A stretch of DNA of 64,000 nt from positions 2,398,501 to 2,462,500 of the forward strand of contig JAEOAD010000026.1 of assembly GCA_036365145.1 (NCBI GenBank), read 5' to 3'. The DNA is from Orientallactaga sibirica. Its lineage: Eukaryota > Chordata > Mammalia > Rodentia > Dipodidae. The notes under the pieces are model-generated. The model was not told the origin of the DNA. It saw only the letters and a program-made list of their open reading frames with translations, and ran no database searches. Positions 23,233 to 34,482 of the stretch are shown one piece after another. Position 1 is the first letter of the stretch. Every line of letters begins with the position of its first letter. The translations under genes and the position numbers were made by a program.

Positions 23233-23370
23233 AGGGCTGGAGAATGGCTTAGCAGTTAAGGCGTTTGCCTGCGAAGCCGGAGGATCCCTGTTCGATTCTC
23301 CAGGACCCACATAAGCCAGATGCACATGCATCTGGAGTTCGTTTGCAGGGGCTAGAGGCCCTTGTGCATT
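23233..23370 (+). repeat. tRNA-derived SINE, class A, sense arm of a foldback
   Basis: agggctggagaatggcttag head through cttgtgcat, then the sequence turns into the antisense form of the same SINE without a tail. Confidence 0.88.
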
Positions 23371-23463
23371 AGGCTTACGTGGGTCCTGGGGAATCTAGCC
23401 TCAAACCGGGGTCCTTAGACTTCACAGGCAAGCGCTTAACAGCTAAGCCAGCTCTCCAGCCCC
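23371..23463 (-). repeat. tRNA-derived SINE, antisense arm of a foldback
   Basis: taggcttacgtgggtcctgg .. aagccagctctccagcccc. Promoter half only, joined tail-less to the sense arm. Confidence 0.88.
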
Positions 23464-23650
23464 AATGTATTTATTTAAGAGAGAGAAGGGAAGTTAATGT
23501 GTGCAGCAGGGCCTCTTGTCACTGCATATGAACTCCAGATGCATGTGCCACTTTGTGCATGTGGCTTTACACGGGTACTGAGGAATCAAACCTGGCTTGT
23601 CAGGCTTTTGCTAGCAAGCATCTTTAACCACTGGGCCATCTCCCCAGCCG
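23464..23650 (-). repeat. tRNA-derived SINE, class A
   Basis: tatttatttaagagagagaa, core, end ggccatctccccagcc. Confidence 0.9.
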
Positions 23651-24240
23651 TCAGCTCTGCTAATTCTGTTTGACCTTTATAAGACTGGGCTTCTCACCCC
23701 TCAGTGCCAGCGACCGTAGCTCATTCCATAGCTGGGTAACAGGATGAGCTAACTTTGAATGGCCCTGGGACCAAATCCAGTCCGTGGCCTTACTTTAGAC
23801 ATCCCACGAGCTAAGAAGGGTACATTTTTTAAACGACTGTGAGGAAAGGAAGCAAGGAATAGATGACGGAGACTGTGTGTGACCTGCAAAGCCCAAAACT
23901 GTGCAGCTGGCAGAGGAAATTCATTATTTACCACAGTTCTTACACAGGGATCCTGGAGCCTTGGGGCACATTGCAGCTAGCTGCCAAGGGGTTTTCGGGT
24001 GATGCTTAGCCTTAAGAAAATACCCCCAATGGCTGGCTTCAAGCCCTTGCACCATCTTTTACCTCCAGCAGCCATGTAGCAGGAAAATTCCACTCACTCC
24101 GTACCTTCCCACCACCTGGCATTAACACAGCTTTTGCCCTCAGCTGTTCTTGTGGTTTAGTGACAGCGTGCTGTGGTTTTAAGCTGTCCCTTTCAGAAGA
24201 CACTTGAGGAAGCACACCTGCCCAGAGGTTGTGGGCCACG

Positions 24241-24282
24241 TGGAATGAATGAATGAATGAAATGAGTGAATGAATGAATGCA
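24241..24282. repeat. (TGAA)n microsatellite
   Basis: tggaatgaatgaatgaatga with one interruption. Confidence 0.93.
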
Positions 24283-24351
24283 CCAACAGTTTCGGTATTT
24301 TTATTGGATTATTTGCCTTTTTCTTTATAGATTTAAAAGAATTATTTGTGA

Positions 24352-24537
24352 GGCTGGAGAGATGGCTCAGTGTTTAAGGCTCTGGCCTGCAAAGCCTAAC
24401 GACCCCAGTGTGATTTCCCAGTACCCGCATACAGCCAGATGCACAAGGTGACACTTGCATCTGGAGTTCATTTGCAGCAGCTGGAGGCCCTGGTGTGCCC
24501 ATTCTCTCTCTCTCTGCTTATAAATAAACAAAAGAGA
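24352..24537 (+). repeat. tRNA-derived SINE, class A, sense
   Basis: gaggctggagagatggctca head; tail aaataaacaaa. agaattatttgt on both sides (24339 and 24535) is the target-site duplication. Confidence 0.93.
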
Positions 24538-24776
24538 ATTATTTGTATACTCCAGATGAGTCCCTCGTGTGTGTACAAGGTACAAATATCTCTTTGCACT
24601 TCGTGTCTTGCTTCTGACACTCTTGACAATATACCTTGTTTTTCAACATGCAGAAATTCTTAATTTTATGACTGGCCAGTTGATCAGTATTTGTCGGTGC
24701 TTTTTTATGGCCTGCTTAAGAAGAAAGTTTTACTGTCTTCAGATCATGAAGACGTTTTTGTGTGTTTTCCTCTGGA

Positions 24777-25008
24777 AGATTTTTATTTTTGCAATTCTTT
24801 TTTATAAGAGAGAGAAAGAGGATTGGCGCACCAGGGCCTCTAGGCAGTGCAGTCGAACTCCAGACGCATGCACTAACCTTGTGCGCATGTGCAACCTTGA
24901 GCGCTTGTGTCACCTTGTGCGTCTGGCTTACGTGGGGTCTGGAGACTCGAACTCAGGTCCTCAGGCTTCGCAGGCAAGCACCTTAACCTCTAAGCCATCT
25001 CTGCAGCC
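24777..25008 (-). repeat. tRNA-derived SINE, class C
   Basis: aaccttgtgcgcatgtgcaa .. tgtcaccttgtgcgtctggc, end aagccatctctgcagcc. Confidence 0.88.
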
Positions 25009-25357
25009 ATAGAAGTTTTCTTTCAATCATTCCTATTTCCATTGACATCTAAATGAGTGATGGGGTACGGGATTGAGTTTGAGCTTTATGGGACAGATAT
25101 TCAGTTACTGCACTGTTACTAATTGAAAAAGGCCACCCTTGCCTCTCCTGGCCTCCATGTCACCTTTGTCATGCCTCATGTGACTGTTCATGTGTGAGTC
25201 TATTTCAGGATTCTGTCTCCTGACATGCTGGTCTGTCTGTCTAAATTATTATCATTTTATAAGAAACCTTAACAACTTTGCAACTTGTTGTTGTTTTTAT
25301 TTTTATCTATTTGTTTATTTTTATTTTATTATTATCGTTATTATCATCATTATTATT

Positions 25358-25503
25358 ATTAATTTTGTTTTTGAGGTAGGGTCTCACTCTAGCCCAGACT
25401 GACCTGGAATTTACTCTATTCTCAGGGTGGCCTGGAACTTATGGCGATCCTCCTACCTCTCCCTCCCAAGTGCTGGGATTAAAGGCGTGCGCCACCACAC
25501 CTG
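25358..25503 (-). repeat. B1-like SINE after (ATT)n
   Basis: ttgaggtagggtctcactct .. gtgcgccaccacacct; preceded by tattattattaatt. Confidence 0.93.
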
Positions 25504-25657
25504 TTTTTTTTTTTTGTTTTCGGAGTAAGATCTCGCTTTAGGCCAAACTGACCTGGAATTCACTATGTAGTCTCAGAGTGGCTTTGAACTCACAGTGATC
25601 CTCCTACCTCTGCCTGCTGAGTGCTGGGATTAAAGGCGTGTGCCACCACACCCAGCC
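25504..25657 (-). repeat. B1-like SINE
   Basis: ttcggagtaagatctcgctt .. gtgtgccaccacacccagc. Tandem with the previous B1. Confidence 0.93.
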
Positions 25658-26179
25658 CAATGTCATTTAAATCAGGATTGCATGAAGTCCGCAGATTCAT
25701 TAGAGGAAAGTCAGAAATCTGTGTGCAGTTGAGTTATTCAATGCCTGACTATAGTATCGTTTTCATCCTTCAAAAGCTTAATTCTATTTCATTCTCAAGT
25801 GCTTCAGAGCAGTAGCATGGCCACCATTCCCTACTATGGTATAGTTCTTCTGAGACCAGAAATAAAGATCCTAGGCGCATATTTGACTGGAAGAACTGAA
25901 ACCCTGACCAGCGATGGTAGCACTGTTCTAGGACGAGCCTCCTGAAGGGGGTGGGAACAAGAAGAGAGACTGGATGGAAGCTGAGTGACAGACACTCGTG
26001 TCCACCTGCTTTGATGACGAGTCATGGGCCTCTGGCCAATCCACTGCTCGGCTTCCGGCATTATTGAGGAGGTGTCATGCTCTGTGCTGGACCAGAGTCC
26101 CCCATGTGGGATGTCCAGTGGTGCTTGTACTTTCAGAATAGCTTCTATTCTTCTTACGGACTGTGTCTGTCTGTCCTAG

Positions 26180-26258
26180 GACTGTCCCTTCATCGTCTGC
26201 ATGACCTATGCCTTCCACACCCCGGACAAACTGTGCTTCATCCTTGATCTGATGAACG
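26180..26258 (+). CDS. GRK3: GRK3 exon 10 (residues ~250-276), kinase hinge
   Basis: Reads [18 protein letters not shown] then CFILDLMN and one base of the split Gly276. It includes the gatekeeper and hinge region (FILDLMNG). MTYAF and KLCFIL are GRK3-type rather than GRK2-type residues. The acceptor is tctgtcctag and the donor gtaagc. 79 nt, ends in phase 1. Confidence 0.97.
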
Positions 26259-27033
26259 GTAAGCAAATCCAGGCACTGGAGCATGCCAAAGGCTCCTGGG
26301 GCCTTCTGAGCTGGCACGGGCCAGGCAGGACAGCATTCTGGGTCTTCCCAGTAATTAGGACCCCTGAAGTTTGAGGGTACCCTACCCTTCGGTTTCCCGT
26401 TGTGATCCATTGTACAACACTGACTGCAATTTCCCTCCTAGCGTGCCTGCCATGTTCTCTCCCCAGGAGGCTGGAGCTTGTAGAAAATGTTCTCATGAAA
26501 TAAACACTGGCAGGGAAGCTTGGTTTTTCTGGACCGAAGCTGGCCTAGGTCTTTAATTGCCTCATTTCCTGGGTCTCAATGCCTCCCAAGAACGTAGGCC
26601 AAAGAGAGACGAGCATCTAGCTGCCAGCTTGGAAGGACCCTCTTGTATGGGTTCAGCCCTGGCCTTGTTTTCCAGGCTTTCAGAATCTTCTGGACTCAGC
26701 GTTCACAGTTTCAGCCATGAATGGCCATGCTGAAGGTGCCAAAAGAATATTCAGCTGGAAAAGCATTTTCTAATATGAGAAAGTGACATGGTGTACACTG
26801 AGAATATTTTTAGTAAGATGAATGGATATAAAAAGTCATACAATTCAGCCGTTCAGATGCCTGGAGGTTTTTTTATATTTTTTTGAAGTTCACTTCAAGT
26901 TCTATTATGGCTTGGGTATTTGATTTAAACCCAGATCGTTCTAAAAATGTGAAGAAATTTCAAAGACACAGTAATAAGCCAGAGAAGTCAGAGCCTGCAT
27001 GACCCGGCGTGTGGCAGTCAGAAGAGGCGGGAC

Positions 27034-27196
27034 TAGCCCCGGCCTGGTGGCCTTTAATCCCAGCACTCGGGAGGCAGAGGTAGGAGGATCGCTGTGAGTT
27101 CGAAGTCAGCCTGAGACTACAGAGTGAATTCCAGATCAGCCTGGGCCAGAGTGAGACCCTACCTTGAAAAACAAAACAAAACAAAAAAACAAAAAA
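27034..27196 (+). repeat. B1-like SINE, sense
   Basis: ccccggcctggtggccttta .. gagtgagaccctaccttgaa, tail (AAAAC)n. Confidence 0.95.
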
Positions 27197-27205
27197 GAAG
27201 AGGCA

Positions 27206-27494
27206 GGGCTGGAGAGATGGCTTAGGGGTTAAGGTGCCTGCCTCCTAAGCCTAAGAACACTGGTTCGAATCTCCAGCAGTTCCAATCTCCAGGTCCCACG
27301 TTTAGCCAGATGCAAAGTGACGCAAGGGCACAATGCCGCACTTGACCACAAGGGGGCGCACGCATCTGGATTTCGTTCACAGCAGCTGAGAGACTGCTGG
27401 CGCGCCCATCTCTGTCTTCCTCCTCTCTCTCTCTCTCTCTCTCTGTGTGTGTCTCTCTCCAAAAAAATAATAAAAAATAAAAAGTTTTTTAAAA
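27206..27494 (+). repeat. tRNA-derived SINE, class B, sense
   Basis: B box ggttcgaatctcc; class B markers; a short internal duplication (ccaatctccagg). aaaaagaagaggcag before and after is the target-site duplication. Confidence 0.95.
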
Positions 27495-27726
27495 AAAACA
27501 AAAAAGAAGAGGCAGTACTAGTAGGGGCCAGGGGAGGGGCGGTGGAGAAGTGTCCTTCCCCTCGCTGACGCAAGGGAGGGGGTACTGGGCCTTTTGGGTG
27601 AGGAGGGAAAGAGGCCTGTACACGTGAGAGCTGTGGAGTTGGACACACAGTAGCTTGCTCTACCAGTAGAGGCCTCATCCCTGTGGTTGGACATTCTGCG
27701 TCTATGATTACTGCCTCCTTTTTTTT

Positions 27727-28310
27727 TTTTAATTTTTTTATTGACAACTTCTATACTTACATACAGAAAATGCATGCTATTTCCCTCCCCTGCCCCCATT
27801 CCCCTTTAGAACTCCACTCTCCATCATATCCCCTCCCTCTCTCCATTAGTCTCTCTTTTAATTTGATGTCATCATCTTTTACTTCTATTATGAGGGTCTT
27901 GCGAAGGTATTGCTAGGCACTGCAAGGTCAAGGATATCAAGGCCAATTTCTGTCTGAACAGTTGCATTGTAAGAGGTCATACCCTGCCTTTGGCTCTTCC
28001 ATTCTATCTGCCCCCCTCTTCTGCAATGGGCCCTGAGCCTTGGAGGGTGTGACAGAGATGTTTCAGTGCTGGGCACTCCTCCATCCCTTGTTCTCAGCAC
28101 TATGTTGCCTTTTGGGTCATCCCAGTGGTCATCACTATCTGAAAAGAGAAGCTTCTCTAACCAGAAGTGAGAGTAACATTAATACGTGAATATGAACATT
28201 AAGTGTAGTGCTTTCAGGGCAGCTTGGTGGGAATAATATATACATTTAGCCAGATAAGAGCAGGCTTTATACCCCTAAGGCTCATGACCTCCCCTGCCAT
28301 AGACTTTTAC
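27727..28310 (-). repeat. L1 3' region, antisense
   Basis: ttattgacaacttctatact, ccactctccatcatatcccc and ttgatgtcatcatctttta. Same family as 56597, 59084 and the sense copy at 59800. May extend further right. Confidence 0.7.
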
Positions 28311-28467
28311 TTATGTTTTTCAGTACCAGGTATGTATTCCCTCCCATAGAGAGGGCCTTCAGTCCAATTATTGAGCAGTTAGTTACCCAAAGAGCAGACA
28401 TGCCACTATTGCACCCGTTCAGTCATTGGTCCTGTGTGGCCAAACTTGAATATTCAGTGTGCCTCCT

Positions 28468-28633
28468 TTTTTTGTTTGTTTGTTTATTTTTGTTTTTCAA
28501 GGTAGGGTCTCGCTCTAGGCCCGGCTGATTTAGAACTGACTGTGTAGTCTCAGGCTAGTCTGGAACTCACAGTGATCCTCCTACCTCTGCCTCCCGAGGG
28601 CTGGGATTAAAGGCGTGCACCACCACACCCAGC
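28468..28633 (-). repeat. B1-like SINE
   Basis: ttgtttgtttgtttattttt, aaggtagggtctcgctctag .. ccaccacacccagct. Confidence 0.95.
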
Positions 28634-29011
28634 TTCAGGGTTATTGCCTTTTCTTAACATTGTCTTAAACATTTGGAGCATATGGCAAAGCTGAAAGCAT
28701 TTTGCTGGGGGCACTCCAACAGCCGCTGCCTGGATTTTCTCAGTTATAATGAGCTTCATGTAAGCTCTCTAAGTGACGGGTTTTTAGCTTCTGGGATGTT
28801 GGTGGTGGTGGTGGTCTGTCCAAGCAACACTCTTCTGGCTTTGGAGCTCTCTGCTCTGTTCAGTTATTGGGCAGGACTGATAGAGTCAGAGCCTATCATC
28901 TGGCCCCACCCTTGATGCTATAACATGGAAGCAGGGCCACCGCCCTTGGAATGGAACCTTTGTTCTGTTGCTTGGTCTCGCCTAGCCTCCCAGTGTGCTT
29001 TTTCTTTTTCT

Positions 29012-29249
29012 TTTTTTAACCTTTTTTACTTTTTTTTTTTTTAAATTTGAGAGAGAGAGAGAGAATTGATGCACCAGGGCCTCAGCCACTGTTATCAAAC
29101 TCCAGGTGCTTGTGCCACCTAGTGGGCATGTGTAACCTTGCACTTGCCTCACCTTTGTGTATCTGGCTTATGTGGGATCTGGAGAGTAGAACGTGGGTCT
29201 TTAGACTTTGCAGACAAGCGCCTTAACCGCTGAGCTATCTCTCCAGCCC
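29012..29249 (-). repeat. tRNA-derived SINE, class C
   Basis: cacctagtgggcatgtgtaa, cttgcctcacctttgtgtat, end gagctatctctccagcccc. Confidence 0.93.
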
Positions 29250-29251
29250 CC

Positions 29252-29514
29252 ATCGTGTTTATTTATTTATTTACTTATTTGAGAGAGAGAAATAGATAGA
29301 TAGATATATATAGAGAGACAGAGAATGGGTGCGCCAGCAGCCTCTCAGCCACTGTGAATGAACTCCAGATGCATGCGCCCCCTTGTGGGCAAGTGTGGCA
29401 TTGTGCCCTTGCATCACTTTTTTGTGTCCGGCTAAACATGGGACCTGGAGAATTAAACAGGCGTTCTTAGGCTTGGCAGGCAGGCACCTTAACCACCAAG
29501 CCATCTCTCCAGCC
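29252..29514 (-). repeat. tRNA-derived SINE, class B
   Basis: cccccttgtgggcaagtgtg, end aagccatctctccagcccc. catcgtgttt and cattgtggttt flank it (target-site duplication). Confidence 0.93.
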
Positions 29515-29706
29515 CCCATTGTGGTTTTTCTCTAATGACCAACATCTTTGGCCAAACTACAGAAATCAAGGCTATGCATATAGCAAAGAGAAGCCTCATT
29601 CCCCTTTGCCAAGGCGTCCTGATCACTCGGGACATGAGTGCTGTTTTTTTTTTGTCCCCTCTAAATGACACGAGTGTGCTATGATTGCCCCTGGGTCTGA
29701 TTGCAG

Positions 29707-29837
29707 GGGGTGACTTACACTACCACCTCTCCCAGCACGGCGTGTTTTCCGAGAGGGAGATGCGGTTCTATGCCGCGGAGATCATCCTGGGCCTGGAACA
29801 CATGCACACCCGCTTCGTTGTGTACAGAGACCTGAAG
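29707..29837 (+). CDS. GRK3: GRK3 exon 11 (residues ~276-319), catalytic loop
   Basis: 131 nt completing Gly276, then [20 protein letters not shown] through [13 protein letters not shown] is the HRD-type catalytic loop with the proton acceptor Asp317 and Lys319. Acceptor gattgcag, donor gtgaga, ends in phase 0. REM where human has KEM and HTR where human has HNR are conservative changes. Confidence 0.97.
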
Positions 29838-30327
29838 GTGAGATGGCTCCTGGGGCTGTGCCCATGGTCCCTTACAATCCCCCCTCTCTTCCTTGGGTCC
29901 TGGCCCTTTCCTCCTAACCCCTGTCCGATCTCTGACAGAGTCATTCTCTGTGTCACCTCTATATCTTCAGGACTCTGCAGGGGTGGAACCCACGTCGAAA
30001 CCCTGTCACCATGGCAAGCTTGATGCCCACTACAATGCCTGGGTCCAGCACATTACACTGACGAGGAACACAGTAGTGGCATTTTGGGCATTTCCCATTG
30101 AACTTCACCGTAGTTCAGTTGACATTCACAAAGCAAGCCACCTGGCCACGGTGCTGTCAGGACTGGAGGAGGGCGAGGCTCCCAGCTGCTAGATTGATGG
30201 GTCTTACGAGCTGATGAGCCAAGACGCAGGGTGGCTGAGCCCTGGTGAGAGAGGGCAGGTCACCACTCAGCCAGCAAAATTTCTCCAAAGGCCGGTCTCA
30301 TCTCACGGTTCCACATTGTGTTGACAT

Positions 30328-30515
30328 TGCTGGAGTGATGGATTAGTGGTTAAGGCACTTGCCTGTGAAGCTTAAGTACCCAGTTCCATTCTCCAGTACC
30401 CACATAAATCCAGATGTGCAGGGTGACGCATGTGTTTGGAGTTTGTTTGCAGTGACTAGAGTCCCTGATGCCCTTTTTTTTTCTCTCTCTCTCTCTCAAA
30501 TAAATAAATAAATAA
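30328..30515 (+). repeat. tRNA-derived SINE, class A, sense
   Basis: ggagtgatggattagtggtt head, core, aaataaataaataaataag tail. Confidence 0.9.
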
Positions 30516-30521
30516 GACATA

Positions 30522-30720
30522 AAAATATTTTTTTCTAATTTTTTATTTATTTATGACAAAGAGAGAAAGAGGCAGATATATATAGAGAGAATGAGAGTGG
30601 CAGGGCCTCCAGCCACTGCAGTTGAACTCCAGACTCATGTGCCACCTTGTGCATCTGGCTCATGTGGGTCCTTAGGCTTTGCAGGCAAGTGCCTTAAATG
30701 CTAAGCCATCTCTCCAGCCC
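30522..30720 (-). repeat. tRNA-derived SINE, class A
   Basis: tttatttatttatgacaaag, core, end aagccatctctccagccc. aagacataaaaatattttt and aagatacaaaaaaatattt flank it. Confidence 0.92.
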
Positions 30721-30779
30721 AAGATACAAAAAAATATTTTTAAAAAACAACAACAGCACCACCAACAAAACCCAGTGGA

Positions 30780-31400
30780 GGGGCTGGAGAGATGGCTTAT
30801 TGGTTAAGGCTCCTGCCTGCGAAGCCGAAGAACTCATGGGTTGAATCTCCAGGTCCATTGTAGCCAGATGCACTGTGACGCCAGTACGTGATGCCAGTAC
30901 ACAGTGTCACACATTCACACATTTGCACAAGGGGAGTGTTGCAGTCAGGTTCACATCGCTGGTAGAAATCACCCAACCAAGAGCAGCTTGTGGGGGAAAA
31001 AGGGTTTATTGTGGCTTACAGACTCGAGGGGAAGCTCCACGATGGCAGGGGAAATGATGGCATGAGCAGAGGGTGGACATCATCTCCCTGGCCAACATAA
31101 GGTGGACAATAGCAACAGGAGAGTGTGCCAAACACTGGCAAGGGGAAACTGGCTATAACACCCATAAGCCCACCCCCAACAATACACTGCCTCCAGGAGG
31201 CGTTAATCCCCAAATCTCCATCAGCTGGGAACCTAGCATTCAGATCACCTATTTATGGGGGATGCCTGAATCAAACAACCACGGGGTGCACACATCTGGA
31301 GTTCATTTGCAGTGGCTGAAGGGCCTGGTACACCAATTCTCTCTCTCTCTCTCTGCCTCTCTCTAATAATAATAAATATTATTATTATTATTATTATTAT
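30780..31400 (+). repeat. tRNA-derived SINE, class B-like, split by a solo LTR
   Basis: 5' half 30780-30936 (gatggcttattggttaaggc .. tttgcacaagggg) and 3' half 31284-31367 (ggtgcacacatctggagttc .. (CT)n), then (ATT)n. The two halves match a continuous SINE once the LTR is removed. Confidence 0.88.
30937..31283 (-). repeat. Solo LTR, MaLR-like, inserted in a SINE
   Basis: Begins tgttgcagtcaggttcac and ends ..tcaaacaaccac; the minus-strand reading has an AATAAA near the 3' edge. 75-80% of it by eye matches the LTR at 38373. No internal retroviral sequence. Confidence 0.75.
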
Positions 31401-31402
31401 AA
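31368..31402. repeat. (ATT)n microsatellite
   Basis: aataataataaatattatta run at the SINE tail. Confidence 0.9.
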
Positions 31403-31877
31403 TTATAAATCCAGTGGAAGTTTAGATCTTGCACTCATAACCCCCGACTCCATTGCTGGGCTGTGTCTCTATTCTTGTCCCAGAGCTGGGACGCAGTGAA
31501 GCAGAACTGTTGTGAATTTACCATTCTAGACTGTGCACTTGGTCCCTGGCCCTCCATGAAAAAAGGCACCATGGTGACCCTCATCCAGGTATGATGCCAG
31601 CAATTTGCAGGCAGGACAATAAAAGCGACTGGGACAAGTGACAGACATGTTCATGAAATGTGTAAATAATAGCGAAAGGAGGCTTGGCAGGAGTGACAAT
31701 TTGCCAGTAGCATGAGAAGAGAAAGTATTTGCCTCTGTCATTTTAACTTCTCTGAACACATGGCAGCCAGCTGAAACGCAGTTGTGTACCGTTCTCTAAG
31801 TGGCAGAAGTTGTTCCCTCACTCCCTCCTTCTTCCTTTTCCTTCCTTTTTCTTCCTCCCCTCCTTCCTCTCTCCCAT

Positions 31878-31975
31878 GTCTCACTATGCAGCTGAGGCTT
31901 GCTTGGAACTTCAGTCTCCTGTGTCTGCCTCCCAGGTGCTGCGATTCCAGACAAGGGCCACCACACCCAGCTATT
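31878..31975 (-). repeat. B1-like SINE, old
   Basis: cccatgtctcactatgcagc .. tcccaggtgctgcgattcca .. ccaccacacccagct, preceded by a CT-rich tract (31800-31870). Confidence 0.65.
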
Positions 31976-31984
31976 AATTGATTT

Positions 31985-32186
31985 TTTCCTACAATACTTT
32001 ATTTATTTATTGAGAGAGAGGGGGGCAGAGAGAATGGGCACATCAGGGCTTCTTGTTGCTGCAAGTAAACTCCAGATGCATGTGCCATTTTGTGCATCTG
32101 GCTTTACGTGGGTACTGGGGAATTGAACCTGGGTCGTCAGGCTTTGCAGGCAAGCACCTTAACCACCGAGTCATCTCTCCAGCCCT
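31985..32186 (-). repeat. tRNA-derived SINE, class A
   Basis: tttatttatttattgagaga, core, end gagtcatctctccagccc. Flanked by attaattgatttttt and aattaatttttt. Confidence 0.93.
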
Positions 32187-32194
32187 CAATTAAT

Positions 32195-32353
32195 TTTTTT
32201 TTTTTTTCTGGTTTTTCGAGGTAGGGTCCCACTCTATCCCAGGCTGACCTGGAATTCACCATGTATTCTCAGGGTGGCCTCAATCTCTCGGCGATCCTCC
32301 TACCTCTGCCTCCAGAGTGCTGGGATTAAAGGTGTGTGCCACCACGCCCGGCC
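32195..32353 (-). repeat. B1-like SINE
   Basis: ttctggtttttcgaggtagg .. gccaccacgcccggcc; then ctcaattaatttttt, repeating the target site at 32185. Confidence 0.95.
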
Positions 32354-32678
32354 TCAATTAATTTTTTAAGGTTACCTTATACATAAAATGTTATATTTTG
32401 CTTCTGAGCTTATAATTTTTTCACAATTCTTTTGTGAATTTTAAAGCTTCCTGCAGGTTAAAAGAACAGCTCCCTTAGTGTTCACGTGAGCAAACAGAAG
32501 AAAGAGATCATGTTTTTTTTTATTGAATTAGGAATAATTGGACGTTGGCTCGTGACATTTTATTTCCTTATGTGAGTTTTACTGAAGGATAACGTACTTG
32601 CTGATGGCCCATAGAGACATTATTTTGCATTTTAATGTGAATGTACAACTGGTTCCTCAGCATCTTTCTGCTGGGTCT

Positions 32679-32712
<34 letters not shown>
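32679..32712. repeat. Poly(T) tract
   Basis: 33-34 consecutive T without a recognisable SINE next to it. Confidence 0.9.
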
Positions 32713-32713
<1 letters not shown>

Positions 32714-33402
32714 AGCTGCTTTAAAGGCAATGGCATTATTTAATTTCTATTCAGGCTTCATTTTAGTCACTCATTGTTATTCATGCTTCAGTTTTATAAC
32801 GGCATAGCGTGATTTTTACTTCAGGCAAAACAATCGTTGATCTCCGGGGGGAGGGGAGGATATCATTACGATGACTGTAATTCAGCGTCTATTAGAGAGG
32901 CAGCTTTGTTCCTGTGCTTACACTGACCAAATCTAATCTGAAAGGCTACTTGTCATCAAAGTTGTGGTCAAAATCATGTTTGGTCATTTGGTAGGAGGAC
33001 CCTGAGTGATGATGTCCCCCCCCAAAAAGCAGAAAGGTCATTCGTGGGGACCCGCGGCTCTGTGACGCTTGGTCTCTCTGGGAAAGCAGCGGGCCTGGGT
33101 CTCTGAATCCCTTGGCCCTGCTCCCCATGGAGGCCCAGCCTGTGTGCACCACAACTTCGTGTAGTGGACAGAGGTTCTTCCAACCCAGATCAGCTGTGGC
33201 TCGGAACCTGAAGGAGTTAGCAAGGACAACAGATGTCTTTATTGCGGTTCTCAGGAATTCAGCATGTAACTCCTGCCCCCAAGGAGTCGGTCCAGAGATC
33301 ATAAAACTGCACCCGTTTTCTCAAAAGACAGCAGCAGCCTGTTGACTTCCGACCCTGGGGGAGTTGGACACTTGGCTGGTCATCTCATAAGAAAGTAGCT
33401 TG

Positions 33403-33643
33403 CAGGCTGGAGAGTTGGCTTAGCAGTTAAGGCGCCTGCCTGCTAAGCCTAAGAACGCTGGTTCCAATCTCCAGGTCCCACGTTTAGCCAGATGCAAAGT
33501 GACACAAGGGTGCAATGCTGCACTTGACCACAAGGGGGCGCACACATCTGGATTTCATTCACAGCAGCTGAGACGCTGCTGGCACACCCATCTCTATCTG
33601 TCTTCCTCTCCTTCTCTGTCTGTCTCTCTGTCTCTCTCAAAAA

Positions 33644-33695
<52 letters not shown>
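33403..33695 (+). repeat. tRNA-derived SINE, class B, sense, with (GAAA)n tail
   Basis: gttggcttagcagttaaggc head, class B markers, tail grown into ~13 gaaa units (33643-33695). agtagcttgc / agaagcttgc flank it. Confidence 0.94.
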
Positions 33696-33784
33696 AGCTT
33701 GCTTCCATTTCTCCGTCATCCCTCTCCCTGCCTGCTAACACAGCCTTACTTAAGATACAAAGCCTCCTGCAAGAAGCTATGCTG

Positions 33785-34007
33785 GGGCTGGAGAGACGGC
33801 TTAGCAGTTAAGTGCTTGCCTGTGAAGCCCAAGGATCCCAGTTCAAGGCTCGATTCCCCAGGACCCACGTAAGCCAGATGCACAAGGTGGCGCATGCATC
33901 TGGAGTTCGTTTGCAGTGTCTAGAGGCCCTGGTGCGCCCATTCTCTCTTTCTCTACATCTTTCTCTGTCTATCTGTAGCTCTCAAATAATAAATAAAAAT
34001 AAAATAA
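33785..34007 (+). repeat. tRNA-derived SINE, class A, sense
   Basis: A box cggcttagcag, core, tail aaataaaaataaaataaa. Perfect 15-bp target-site duplication aagaagctatgctgg at 33771 and 34008: a young insertion. Confidence 0.96.
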
Positions 34008-34387
34008 AAGAAGCTATGCTGGCACCTCGTGTTCCCAGAGTCCCAGGACTGCTGAGATGTGACACGTCCCTCTATACCTCACCTCTGATACAGCCTCTCT
34101 CTTTGCCCTAGGGATCTCTGTTTCATTTCAAACTGGCCTCGGAACTTTTTCCTTCCAGGAACCCTCCCAGGCCCCTCCCTCTTGGGTGGCCATTTCTATC
34201 GGGGACAGAGATGCCTTGACCTTGGTCACCGCCCTTGCCGGCTGAGGTCAAGGAGCTGTTCTGCTCCCAGGGAACAAACTGTGATAAAGGTCATAGGTTA
34301 GAGGTTGTCAGGGCTTCCCCCCCACACTGCCACCCCCACTCCCCGGCCTGGCTGACATCTTGATCGTCACCTTTCCTTTCTCTTCAG

Positions 34388-34482
34388 CCTGCAAACATCC
34401 TTCTGGATGAACACGGGCACGTGAGGATATCTGACCTGGGCCTTGCCTGTGATTTCTCCAAAAAGAAGCCGCACGCGAGCGT
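34388..34482 (+). CDS. GRK3: GRK3 exon 12 (residues ~320-351), DLG motif
   Basis: Reads [20 protein letters not shown] then [11 protein letters not shown] and GT of the split Val351. DLG is the GRK form of the Mg-binding DFG motif (Asp335). Acceptor tctcttcag, donor gtaagt. 95 nt, phase 0 to 2. Confidence 0.97.

Larger units (their letters stand above)
17335..26179 (+). other. GRK3: GRK3 intron 9
   Basis: Phase 0, 8.8 kb. Unremarkable stretches: 17335-17960, 18557-19375, 20095-20915, 22300-23210, 23651-24240, 25009-25300 and 25658-26179. The rest is SINEs, L1 3' sequence and microsatellites. Confidence 0.8.
26259..29706 (+). other. GRK3: GRK3 intron 10
   Basis: Phase 1. 26259-27030 shows nothing recognised. 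A sense B1 and class B SINE follow, then antisense L1 3' sequence (~27727-28310, perhaps extending), a B1 and two antisense SINEs. Confidence 0.8.
29838..34387 (+). other. GRK3: GRK3 intron 11
   Basis: Phase 0. 29838-30320, 31403-31790 and 32356-33390 show no recognised feature. The rest includes a SINE split by a solo LTR. Confidence 0.8.
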
